Source of the DNA: Clostridiaceae bacterium
Lineage (GTDB): Bacteria; Bacillota; Clostridia; Saccharofermentanales; DTU023
DNA: 9,027 nucleotides
NCBI GenBank assembly: GCA_012798865.1
Contig: JAAZMK010000043.1
Coordinates: 1 to 9,027 of the forward strand
Reading direction: 5' to 3'
Shown: positions 1 to 6,581 of the stretch, piece by piece
Layout: the number at the start of each line of letters is the position of its first letter
How positions within the stretch are numbered: position 1 is the first letter of the stretch
Program-made: the position numbers and the translations under genes
The notes under the pieces: generated by a model
Databases searched by the model: none
What the model was told of the DNA's origin: nothing
Seen by the model: only the letters and a program-made list of their open reading frames with translations

Positions 1-326
1 ATGTCGACTATGGGCATCGGGCGTGTGAGAAGGTCAATGACGGTTCATGCGAGCGCGCGATTCTCGTGTGCGGGACAGGCATCGGTATGTCGGTCGTCGC
101 AAACAAGCATAAGGGAATCCGTGCGGCTCTTTGCACAAACGCCTTTATGACCGAAATGGCGCGCCGTCACAATGATGCGAATGTGCTCGTCCTCGGCGCA
201 CGCGTTCTCGCTATACCCTACGCGATGATTTTAGTCGACGTCTTTATGTCTGAACCGTTTGATGGAGGTCGCCATCTGGAGCGCGTCAGCCAAATTGCGA
301 AATTGGAGGAAGATTTTTGTGAGTAA
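1..326 (+). CDS. rpiB: Ribose-5-phosphate isomerase B, 3' part (5' end outside window)
   Basis: Interconverts ribose 5-phosphate and ribulose 5-phosphate in the cytosolic pentose phosphate pathway. The reading frame is open from base 3 and gives the last 107 residues of a family that is usually about 145-150 residues long. Family signatures are visible: DYGHRACEKV near the left edge, the active-site loop ILVCGTGIGMS with its catalytic-type cysteine, the ARRHNDANVLVLGARV segment carrying the His/Asn-Asp block, and the FDGGRHLERV tail. The first ATG that looks usable (base 66) lies inside the active-site loop, so it is not the start; the true start is upstream of the window. The stop TAA (324-326) overlaps the start of upp by eight bases, and the ribosome binding site for upp lies inside this gene, so the two genes are probably translationally coupled. 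I am confident of the family. Confidence 0.95.
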   Translation, partial: VDYGHRACEKVNDGSCERAILVCGTGIGMSVVANKHKGIRAALCTNAFMTEMARRHNDANVLVLGARVLAIPYAMILVDVFMSEPFDGGRHLERVSQIAKLEEDFCE

Positions 327-969
327 GATATTCAAAGAGATGAACGGTGTTTATATATTGGATCACCCGCTCATTCAACACAAGCTCGCATTACTGCGTG
401 ACAAGAATACCATTCCGAAAGAATTCAGGGAGCTGTTGAGCGAAGTGGCGATGCTCATGGCATATGAGGTGACACGAGATCTGCCCTTACGCCCGGTTGA
501 TATCGAAACCCCCATGGGAATGGCACATTGCCATATGCTGGAGGGGAGAAATATTGCGCTTGTTCCAATCTTGCGTGCAGGATTGGGGATGGTTGACGGT
601 ATGACGAACCTCATTCCGATGGCCAAAATAGGGCATATCGGACTTTATCGCGATCCTGTTACACTCGAGCCAGTTGAATATTACTGCAAATTGCCCGAGG
701 ACGTTCAGCACCGCGACGTCATCCTGCTTGACCCTATGCTCGCGACAGGCGGTTCAGCGGCAGCGGCCGTTGATTTTCTCAAAATGAGAGAGATTAAGGA
801 TATTAAGTTCGTCTGTCTCGTCGCCGCACCTGAAGGCATCAAGCATTTCCACGGCGCACACCCGGAGATTCCGATTTATTGTGCAGCACTCGACGACGGA
901 CTCGATGATCATGCCTATATCTTGCCCGGTCTCGGTGATGCAGGAGATCGTCTGTTCGGTACTAAGTAA
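319..969 (+). CDS. upp: Uracil phosphoribosyltransferase
   Basis: Converts uracil and PRPP to UMP and pyrophosphate in pyrimidine salvage. The protein shows the family's N-terminal DHPLIQHKL motif, the VPILRAGLGMVDG segment, the PRPP-binding loop LLDPMLATGGSAAAAVDFL, the VAAPEGIKHFHGAHPEI segment, and the typical C-terminus PGLGDAGDRLFGTK, so it is complete. I chose the GTG at 319 (216 residues) because GGAGGA at 305-310 sits eight bases before it and the start overlaps the rpiB stop. An ATG at 340 would give 209 residues, nearer the family's usual 208-209, with MNGVYILDHPL matching known N-termini, but only a weak AAAGAG directly abuts it. The in-frame ATG at 259 is buried in rpiB and is unlikely. 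It is probably cotranscribed with rpiB. Function is near certain; the exact start is not. Confidence 0.95.
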   Translation: MSKIFKEMNGVYILDHPLIQHKLALLRDKNTIPKEFRELLSEVAMLMAYEVTRDLPLRPVDIETPMGMAHCHMLEGRNIALVPILRAGLGMVDGMTNLIPMAKIGHIGLYRDPVTLEPVEYYCKLPEDVQHRDVILLDPMLATGGSAAAAVDFLKMREIKDIKFVCLVAAPEGIKHFHGAHPEIPIYCAALDDGLDDHAYILPGLGDAGDRLFGTK

Positions 970-1028
970 ACAGATTTTTTGAGTTTCCGCTCTCGCTGTC
1001 CCGCTAGGTTACGGTGGGAGCCGTTTAC
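966..1028. other. Possible stem-loop between convergent upp and FHA genes
   Basis: The gap between two converging genes is only 60 bases. GTAAAC (966-971, overlapping the upp stop) can pair with GTTTAC (1023-1028). Inside this, TCCCGC (999-1004) can pair with GGTGGGA (1014-1019) around a nine-base loop, with one G-T pair. A run of six T lies at 975-980. No T-run follows the stem on either strand, so it does not look like a standard intrinsic terminator. It may still separate the two converging transcripts. Weak evidence. Confidence 0.25.
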
Positions 1029-1029
1029 G

Positions 1030-2208
1030 CTAAGCCGATCGAAAATAGTAGACATGATCGGCGAAGCTGATTTTACATTTTTCCGGCAAAAGATGTTCAC
1101 GATGTTTCGACAACCTTATGCCGTCTAACATGGTTCCATTCTTCGATCCGAGATCCTCGATGAAATAGCTGCCCGCCCGCCTACGTATCATCGCGTGTCT
1201 GCGGCTAATGGAAAAAGAATCAATCCAAAAATCCGACTTCCCCATATCTCTCCCGATGACAAATTCTTCCGTAAGGATATAGGCGTGGTGTCCGAGTTCC
1301 TCATCGGGTGTGCCCGGCAGACCCTCGGAGAGTTGAGCAATCCGGAAGTGGTCGGAAGAAAGATCTAATTCCTGCGTCACTTCGTGGATCGTCTCGTGAT
1401 TGCGGCAGCCGAAAAGAGTCTCTACGAACCTCTTTAGTCTGGACATGATGCGCTCTCCCGTTGAACCTTTCGGCGTTGTCGAGTTCCTGTTCTCGTCGTT
1501 CTTCACTCGCTCATGATATTCAATTGAAGCAGAGTGAGCATGTTCGAGTTTTTGCGGTGTTACAAGGCTACACTCAATATCAGCCGAATGACGATACGAT
1601 TCACCGCATAATGTTTTCGATTCGTGTAGCAGATCGAAAAAAGCTTCTTTTCGAAACAAGTCTGCTAATTGTAGGATCAATGGGGCATTCCAGTGAAAGA
1701 CCTCTCCCATCCATTCGATCAATCCCGGTTCTTGATTACGATTTATGTGTTGCGTATTGATGAGGGGTAACGAAACGATCTGGACATCGAAATGTTCTCG
1801 TTCACTTTCGCTTTGCTCGACAAAGATCAGCTCGGGATGTAGCAGAGGGGGGATGATTGGGAGCAGGTGATCGCTTGCCGTTTCGATGGCTTCCATGGTT
1901 TTGTAAAGAACCTTGAAGCCTGTCTCCTCATCTCCGGACATCGATTGTACCGCCTCCGAAAGCGGCAATCGCTTTCGTTGAGGCACACTGAAAAGCCAAG
2001 CGTTTTGATCGGCTCTGAACCAAGAGATGGGGGTCACGGCGTTCGGGCGGTGTCGCAGGAGCGCCGTATCCGCAAGTGTGTCGATGGACGGATACGGCGC
2101 GCAATCCGGAACGTACAACATCCACACAGCTTGCGTGTCTGTCTTTTGCAGCCGCATGGATGTATTGACGCTCTCCTGCATGCTGTTTTTCGATTCATAG
2201 CTGGTCAT
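1030..2208 (-). CDS. FHA-domain protein with DUF6382-like N-terminal region (Tad locus)
   Basis: Two-part protein at the end of the Tad cluster. Residues ~19-195 (counted from the ATG at 2208) resemble the DUF6382-type region found ahead of FHA domains in Firmicutes. A polar, low-complexity stretch follows at ~200-300. The C-terminus, ~309-390, is a clear FHA domain: GRDMGKSD, SISRRHAMI, then EDLGSKNGTMLDGI, holding the Arg, Ser, Arg/His and Asn residues that bind phosphothreonine. I see no membrane segment. Its job here is inferred: binding a phosphorylated partner to regulate or assemble the pilus machine. The start is uncertain. ATG 2208 (392 residues) overlaps the pilin gene by 14 bases and has no clear ribosome binding site. 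ATG 2181 (383) also has none. ATG 2157 (375) has AGGAG 15 bases upstream, which is too far for a good site. Coupling to the pilin gene would explain the weak sites. The open frame reaches 2328, but that extension is out-of-frame pilin sequence. Confidence 0.85.
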   Translation of the reverse strand: MTSYESKNSMQESVNTSMRLQKTDTQAVWMLYVPDCAPYPSIDTLADTALLRHRPNAVTPISWFRADQNAWLFSVPQRKRLPLSEAVQSMSGDEETGFKVLYKTMEAIETASDHLLPIIPPLLHPELIFVEQSESEREHFDVQIVSLPLINTQHINRNQEPGLIEWMGEVFHWNAPLILQLADLFRKEAFFDLLHESKTLCGESYRHSADIECSLVTPQKLEHAHSASIEYHERVKNDENRNSTTPKGSTGERIMSRLKRFVETLFGCRNHETIHEVTQELDLSSDHFRIAQLSEGLPGTPDEELGHHAYILTEEFVIGRDMGKSDFWIDSFSISRRHAMIRRRAGSYFIEDLGSKNGTMLDGIRLSKHREHLLPEKCKISFADHVYYFRSA

Positions 2209-2380
2209 AGACGGATGAACTGAACACTTTGTCGATGAGATTTCTGGCAAAAGCGATGATGTTTTCACGGAACAAGAGGGCGAGCGTGATGAGTACGGCG
2301 ATGATGATAATGACCTCGAGTGTTCCAAAACCGCTCCAGACGACTCGATCCGGCATTTTGTTCTTCTTTAGATGTTTCAT
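2195..2380 (-). CDS. Flp1-like small pilin with prepilin-type leader
   Basis: A 61-residue protein: a short basic leader (MKHLKKNKMPDRVVWSG), then FGTLEVIIIIAVLITLALLF as a single hydrophobic helix, then a short polar tail. It resembles the Flp1-like family found in Firmicutes Tad loci. G17 followed by F18 with Glu at +5 (E22) fits the type IV prepilin peptidase site, so a 44-residue mature subunit is predicted. It would sit in the membrane and be assembled into, or prime, the pilus. The start is fixed by AAAGGAG seven bases before ATG 2380; the frame continues up to 2449, but that extension lacks a ribosome binding site. It lies 135 bases after the TadB-TadC fusion and overlaps the proposed start of the FHA gene. 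It could be the main or a minor pilin; the sequence cannot tell. Confidence 0.85.
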   Translation of the reverse strand: MKHLKKNKMPDRVVWSGFGTLEVIIIIAVLITLALLFRENIIAFARNLIDKVFSSSVYDQL

Positions 2381-2421
2381 GATGTGGCTCCTTTCACACG
2401 AACTCCGTTTTAACTTTTGTA

Positions 2422-2449
2422 ATACTATTGTCGCCTTGGCACGCGTCAT
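2422..2449 (-). promoter_or_regulatory. Possible internal promoter for the pilin gene
   Basis: On the - strand ATGACG (2449-2444) and TAGTAT (2427-2422) each match four of six positions of the sigma-A -35 and -10 boxes, with 16 bases between. Transcription would begin ~35 bases before the pilin ATG. A perfect TTGACA also occurs at 2491-2486 but has no good -10 box at 17 bases. An extra promoter would let pilin be made in excess over the machine. Weak evidence. Confidence 0.25.
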
Positions 2450-2481
2450 ATGTGATTTCTTTTCAATGCAAAGATCCGTCG

Positions 2482-2502
2482 ATCATGTCAAAAATGACAG
2501 AT
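2482..2502 (-). other. Short hairpin in the gap between the TadB-TadC fusion and pilin genes
   Basis: TGTCA (2486-2490) and TGACA (2495-2499) pair around AAAA, and ATC/GAT extend the stem beyond a one-base bulge. It lies just past the stop of the TadB-TadC fusion (2516). No T-run follows on the - strand, so it is not a clear terminator. It could be a weak terminator or an mRNA processing or stabilising element. Confidence 0.25.
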
Positions 2503-2515
2503 TATGTTTCCGATC

Positions 2516-4123
2516 CTAGACCAAGAATCCCATTTGTGTCATGGCGGGGAGAATGACGGTTGCCATGACCACGATCAGGTCGATCGCCATCGGAAAGACG
2601 AACATGAGCGAGCGTTGCTCGGCGCGACCGCGCATCGCATCGCGATAAAGCTGTCGTCCGCTGTCCGCTTGCATGCGGATCAGTTCCAAAATTTCTCTTC
2701 CGCCTTCACGTTCATATCGCGCCATGAGGCGCAATGCCGCCTGTACTTCCGGCAATGGGCAGTGTTCGGCGAGCCAATTTGCCGCCATCACGCTGTCATA
2801 CCCCGTCTCAAGATGAATGACGGCTTTGTTGAGATCGTTCGCGACGGGGTCGTTATCGTGTCTGTTGGAGAGATTGACTTTTGCCACCATGCGTAGCGCC
2901 CGGTCGAAAGTCAGCCCGCTTTCGAGAAGAATGTAAAGAGAATTGACAGCAGACGGATAATAGAAGCGATAATTCTTTCGTCGTTTTGCCGCTTCTGAAC
3001 AGCTTTCGATATCGCGAGCAATGGAGACGGACACAACCGCTAAAGCGACGATAAACGGAGAGACACGTCCCGACAGCAAAAAGAGCGTCGCGATCACAAA
3101 CCCGAACGCTAAATCATTCACTTTCCGAGTCATGTAATGAAGCCATGCGTCTTCCTTGTCTTCTGCAAGCAACTGAACGGACGATGAGATTGTCATGCCG
3201 ATCTGCCCCGGCAACCAGTCGAGATAGAGTCGCGACAGAAAGGTTGCCGCGCGCCTGTTCTTCTGAAGTTGTTTTGTCTTCTTCTTTCGTCGTTGGGGTC
3301 GACGTGTTTTGCTCTTGACCTTTTCCGGTGCGAGCAAGAGGAGAAGAACGAAGAGCGCAAACATGGAGAGGAGATAGAGGACGGAGAGGGGAAGAAACAT
3401 ATTTCCGTCCTGTTGGACGGATTGACTGTAGGAAACGGCGCCGCCGAAAACGAAACGAGCCATGAAAAACGGAATGACCGACAGTATCGCCGCTTCGCTC
3501 GTTTGACCTTTGCGCTCGTTTGCGACTTCGCTTTGCATATTGATTTGTGCTGACAGATCGTGATGAGTTTGTCGAACAAATACGTCAATGCGACCGCCCG
3601 ATCTCGACAGAAGCGTCAGCATGGTCATATCGCGTGTGCAGACCGGTAGTCCGATTTCGCGCGTAAATAATGCGAGCGCCTCATGGAGCGACATTTGTGC
3701 CTCTAAATTCTTTTTAAGCCGGAGAAGGGAACGAATGAGCTTATTGTGTCTTCCCAGTTGTTCCGTCAAGGGTTTTATGGATTCCGATAGAGCCGCCTCG
3801 AGAGGAGTACCGGCGGACAGACGCGTGGAAAGGTATCCCAAGAGATGCTGGTACTGGGTGAGCAACATCTTGCTCTCGCGTAAATGGAAGAGGCGTGCCA
3901 GCCCGAGACCAAGCAAAAGGGCTCCCGGAATAGTTACGAACCACCCGGAAGGTGTCGATCCAAGAAACGCGATGGAAGCGAGTCGTGCGGGAATCGTGGC
4001 GAACAAAATCCATTTGATCGCGGCAATTCCGCGCCTGCCGAGGTCGGCTGCCGTCTCGTTTCGTCTCGATGCGTTCGCTGCTCGTACTTTGCGGTTTATA
4101 TTGCGATGATTGTTTCTGCCCAT
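2516..4123 (-). CDS. TadB-TadC fusion: Tad platform protein with two T2SSF halves
   Basis: Inner-membrane platform of the Tad machine, expected to contact the TadA ATPase. Usually TadB and TadC are separate proteins of ~300 residues; here one 535-residue frame covers both. TadB-like half: hydrophobic segments at ~37-54 and ~60-80, a T2SSF core from ~85 with GYLSTRLSAGTPLEAALSES, then hydrophobic segments at ~211-231 and ~243-264. A very basic linker follows at ~267-291 (KTRRPQRRKKKTKQLQKNRR). TadC-like half: hydrophobic segments at ~337-351 and ~355-369, a second T2SSF core from ~388 (YYPSAVNSLYILLESGLTF), and a last membrane segment at ~507-528. GAGAGGAG five bases before ATG 4123 fixes the start. 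It follows tadA by 43 bases. The frame is unbroken, so it is not a pseudogene. The family call is firm; assigning halves to TadB and TadC rests on order and topology. Confidence 0.9.
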   Translation of the reverse strand: MGRNNHRNINRKVRAANASRRNETAADLGRRGIAAIKWILFATIPARLASIAFLGSTPSGWFVTIPGALLLGLGLARLFHLRESKMLLTQYQHLLGYLSTRLSAGTPLEAALSESIKPLTEQLGRHNKLIRSLLRLKKNLEAQMSLHEALALFTREIGLPVCTRDMTMLTLLSRSGGRIDVFVRQTHHDLSAQINMQSEVANERKGQTSEAAILSVIPFFMARFVFGGAVSYSQSVQQDGNMFLPLSVLYLLSMFALFVLLLLLAPEKVKSKTRRPQRRKKKTKQLQKNRRAATFLSRLYLDWLPGQIGMTISSSVQLLAEDKEDAWLHYMTRKVNDLAFGFVIATLFLLSGRVSPFIVALAVVSVSIARDIESCSEAAKRRKNYRFYYPSAVNSLYILLESGLTFDRALRMVAKVNLSNRHDNDPVANDLNKAVIHLETGYDSVMAANWLAEHCPLPEVQAALRLMARYEREGGREILELIRMQADSGRQLYRDAMRGRAEQRSLMFVFPMAIDLIVVMATVILPAMTQMGFLV

Positions 4124-4166
4124 GATGTCTCCTCTCTTAGGCTGATGATGGCGGCGGCGCCGCGCG

Positions 4167-5300
4167 TTATTCTTCCAACGGTAGCGAGTAGTGTGTTTTC
4201 AGCTGAAAGGCATCCTCATGGAAGCCCGCTACGGAGCTGATTTCCCGGACGAGGCGCCGCCCGTCTGCCAAGCGAACGAGGTGGACAATTAAATCGATGG
4301 ACGAGGCGACCATTCTCCTGCACGCTTCCCATGGGAGTTGTGAGGAGGTCATGAGCAACAGGGAAAGGCGATTGAGCATCTCGACCGTACTGTTGCCGTG
4401 CCCCGTCGACATGGAACCGGGGTGTCCCGTCTGCATCGCCTGGATCATGTCATACGCTTCCGTTCCGCGAACCTCTCCGACGATGACGCGATCAGGTCGC
4501 AAGCGTAATGAAGAGTGGATGAGGTCGGAAAGAGAAATTTCCCCTCCTCCGTCAACGGCGGACTCCCTCGCTTCCAGTCGAACGAGGTTGTGTCTCCCCG
4601 TAAGATCGAGCTCGGAGGCATCCTCGACTGTCACAATGCGTTCGTGCTCCGGGATAAAGGCGGCGAGCGCATTCAGAAAAGTTGTTTTACCGGACGCCGT
4701 TCCGCCACTGATAAAAATATTCTTGCGAGCTATGACCGACTCGATCAGAAAACGCGCTTCCTTGGCAGGCAGCGTGTTGTTTTTGATAAGAGCTTCCATC
4801 GTCGGCATAATCCCTGTAAATTTTCTGATGGAAAGGACGGGACCGTCGGGCGCCGCGGGCGGCAAAATCGCGTGGACGCGAGAGCCGTCGGCGAGACGCA
4901 TGTCGGCGATGGGAGAGCGTTCGTGGACAAGTTTATTTGCGCGGCCGAAATAGCGACTGATAACATGTGTGAGATGGGCGGGCGAGTCAAAAGAATAATC
5001 GGTTTTCTCCAGTCTGCCGTTTCGTTCAATATAGATTTGGGAGGGTGAGTTGACCATAATCTCCGTGACGGAAGGCTCTTCAAGCAGCGGCTGCAAGATG
5101 TCCAGACCGCGCATCGCGTCAAAAAGATGGCGAATCAAGTTCGTTTTGTCCTGAACGGTCAAATGAGATCCTTGCGTTCGTACCGACACCTCCGCCGCGA
5201 TCATGCGTCGCAGTTCATCGTCCGTCGGCTCCGCTCCCGGCTCGAGACGTGAAGCGATCCGTCGTATCCATACCTGTTTTTCCTTATAACCCGGAAGCAA
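4167..5300 (-). CDS. tadA: TadA/CpaF-type secretion ATPase
   Basis: Hexameric cytoplasmic ATPase that drives assembly of Tad pili. With the TTG at 5300 it has 377 residues. The N-terminal domain holds PSVTEIMVNSPSQIYIERNG, typical of CpaF. The motor has all key motifs: Walker A GGTASGKTT (~199-207), the Asp box VTVEDASELDL (~224-234), Walker B RPDRVIVGEVRG (~268-279, catalytic Glu ~276) and the His box GHPGSMSTGHGNS (~292-304). It therefore looks catalytically complete. The frame is open to 5579, but that part overlaps the preceding gene and makes no family sense. AAGGAG lies seven bases before TTG 5300, which sets the start 17 bases inside the end of the TadZ-like gene, so translation is probably coupled. 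Some CpaF proteins have longer N-termini, but here the next candidate starts have no such site. Confidence 0.95.
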   Translation of the reverse strand: MLPGYKEKQVWIRRIASRLEPGAEPTDDELRRMIAAEVSVRTQGSHLTVQDKTNLIRHLFDAMRGLDILQPLLEEPSVTEIMVNSPSQIYIERNGRLEKTDYSFDSPAHLTHVISRYFGRANKLVHERSPIADMRLADGSRVHAILPPAAPDGPVLSIRKFTGIMPTMEALIKNNTLPAKEARFLIESVIARKNIFISGGTASGKTTFLNALAAFIPEHERIVTVEDASELDLTGRHNLVRLEARESAVDGGGEISLSDLIHSSLRLRPDRVIVGEVRGTEAYDMIQAMQTGHPGSMSTGHGNSTVEMLNRLSLLLMTSSQLPWEACRRMVASSIDLIVHLVRLADGRRLVREISSVAGFHEDAFQLKTHYSLPLEE

Positions 5301-6393
5301 TGACTGACTCCTTGCCGTGAGTGATGTGATCGATCTCCCTGAGCGGCTGGTGTCTTTGAGGAAGTTCAAGGATACGGCATTCCTTGGGGAGTTTCGCCAA
5401 AAACAGTCCGAGCTCACGCTGAGCGACCAGTTCTTTGTCCGAGCTTCCGACGGGAGCGTCAACGTAGACAAAATCACACAAGACGGAGAGTGCGAGAACA
5501 TCGCTGAGCGGCATGCCTTCCATGTCAATCCAGGACGTTGTCGGCTGTGATCTCGTACGGGTATATTCGCGCCATGCATTGATGATCTGCCTTAATGTGC
5601 CGATTTCGCACGTAATCAGATCGTCGGATCGCTCAGGCAGAGAGCATGTGTAGAAGCCCTCTTCGTGCATGTACAACCACTTGCCCATGTCGCCGATTTC
5701 GGGGATATCGCCTACGGAGAATCGATAGATGAGATCGCCGAACGTCAGCCCGTGACCGCGGCGAAAACAGTGCTCGATTTGATAGAGAGGTTTAATCGGC
5801 AGATAAATGACCGTATGCCCGAGCGCCTGTTCCTTGCCGATGACGTAGCGCGTGATACGTGTTCCCGTCTCATGTGAAAAGGACAAGTGAGTACCGATAC
5901 TGTTGGAACGGTTACTGAAGCTCGTATGGGATGGTTTGTCTGATACGAGGTAAGGTCGTATCTTCGCATCAATTTGGGAAGCTCGCACGAAGCGGGAAAT
6001 GGAGAGGATGTCTATTGTCTTTTGTCTCTCAAGATTATTTATACGGGTATCGCATCGGATGTCACGGTCTCTTTCCGCTTGATGACTACGAGAGATATTT
6101 GAACGTGTTTCGATCTCTTTTTCTCTCTCGTGCTCACATAAAGTAACATTGAGAGTCAACGCTTGGAGTTGGTCAAGCGCCGGCTTGACCGCGAGGTTTC
6201 CCGGACAGAGGGAGACAGTGATACGGCGGCGTATCTCGTGAGCCAATGCATCGACGGCGCTGCTAATTTCGCGTTCATCGTTGACGGTCAAGGTGACGAC
6301 CTCATAAGCGCCACCCGACAAAGAACGTAGGCGTCTCGAAAGTCGCAACTGATAATCGCGATGATCGTCGATGTATAGCACAACAGGTCTCAT
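5284..6393 (-). CDS. TadZ/CpaE-like protein with receiver-like N-terminus and degenerate P-loop
   Basis: First gene of the Tad cluster, 369 residues. The N-terminus (MRPVVLYIDDHRDYQLRL) looks like the first strand and helix of a response-regulator receiver fold, as in TadZ/CpaE. A highly charged stretch follows at ~85-125. The second half resembles a MinD/ParA-type domain: GHTVIYLPIKPLYQ (~192-205), a PERSDDL segment, and SWIDMEGMP (~288-295) where family members have a strand ending in Asp. The expected P-loop lines up with SFSHETGTRI (~171-180), which keeps one Gly but lacks the lysine, so ATP binding is doubtful. TadZ normally positions the Tad machine; a scaffold role is inferred here. 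The start is ATG 6393, with GGAGG seven bases upstream; the frame extends to 6426 without a ribosome binding site. Its end overlaps tadA by 17 bases. The family call rests on position and patchy resemblance. Confidence 0.7.
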   Translation of the reverse strand: MRPVVLYIDDHRDYQLRLSRRLRSLSGGAYEVVTLTVNDEREISSAVDALAHEIRRRITVSLCPGNLAVKPALDQLQALTLNVTLCEHEREKEIETRSNISRSHQAERDRDIRCDTRINNLERQKTIDILSISRFVRASQIDAKIRPYLVSDKPSHTSFSNRSNSIGTHLSFSHETGTRITRYVIGKEQALGHTVIYLPIKPLYQIEHCFRRGHGLTFGDLIYRFSVGDIPEIGDMGKWLYMHEEGFYTCSLPERSDDLITCEIGTLRQIINAWREYTRTRSQPTTSWIDMEGMPLSDVLALSVLCDFVYVDAPVGSSDKELVAQRELGLFLAKLPKECRILELPQRHQPLREIDHITHGKESVIASGL

Positions 6394-6474
6394 GTCCACT
6401 CCTCCATGCGCATCTGAAAAGCTCAATCTCGACTAGGTCGGCTCGATTCATCGTATGCCGCGCCGGTTTGTCCT

Positions 6475-6504
6475 GTAATAGAAAAACGTGTCATGAGCCG
6501 TCAA
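6475..6504 (-). promoter_or_regulatory. Probable promoter of the Tad cluster
   Basis: On the - strand TTGACG (6504-6499, five of six to the -35 consensus) and TATTAC (6480-6475, four of six to the -10) are separated by 18 bases. Transcription would start near 6468, leaving an untranslated leader of ~75 bases before ATG 6393. No operator-like repeat is evident. It runs divergently from the metK promoter, about 50 bases away. Confidence 0.5.
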
Positions 6505-6552
6505 AGAAGAGCTGTTTTGTCTGATATGAAACGGCGAGACTGATTTTTCCTG

Positions 6553-6561
6553 TGGTACAAT
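6553..6561 (+). promoter_or_regulatory. Probable extended -10 promoter of metK
   Basis: TGGTACAAT combines an extended -10 TG (6553-6554) with TACAAT (five of six) at 6556-6561. There is no recognisable -35 box at 16-18 bases. Transcription from about 6568 would include the whole riboswitch, whose first stem begins at 6582. A second TACAAT at 6575-6580 is too close to the riboswitch to serve. Confidence 0.5.
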
Positions 6562-6581
6562 GTTGAAAACTCAATACAATA

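Noticed and set aside
966..1028. Bidirectional intrinsic terminator between upp and the FHA gene
   Set aside because: The stems are weak and no T-run follows on either strand, so it is reported only as a possible stem-loop.
2209..2328. N-terminal extension of the FHA gene up to ATG 2328
   Set aside because: It is the pilin gene read in another frame and has serine-rich nonsense composition.
2504..2896. 130-codon + strand frame rich in histidine
   Set aside because: It is antisense to the end of the TadB-TadC gene; the histidines come from reverse-reading common codons.
3250..3330. Possible frameshift or stop loss joining tadB and tadC
   Set aside because: The linker is in frame and strongly basic but without a break, and both halves read cleanly; a natural fusion is simpler. 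Kept only as a refutation test.
3588..4109. 173-codon open frame on the + strand opposite the TadB-TadC gene
   Set aside because: It is antisense to a clear platform protein, with no family features of its own.
4124..4166. GC-rich GGCGCC palindrome between tadA and the TadB-TadC gene as a terminator
   Set aside because: It is short, has no T-run after it, and lies within a tightly packed operon.
4297..4953. 218-codon open frame on the + strand opposite tadA
   Set aside because: It lies wholly within a confident ATPase gene, shows no recognisable motif, and has serine/arginine-rich composition typical of an antisense shadow.
5301..5579. N-terminal extension of tadA up to ATG 5579
   Set aside because: It overlaps the TadZ-like gene out of frame, reads as low-sense serine/arginine-rich sequence, and a good ribosome binding site precedes TTG 5300.
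6575..6580. Second TACAAT as a metK -10 box
   Set aside because: Transcription would start near 6587, inside the first riboswitch stem, which would destroy P1.
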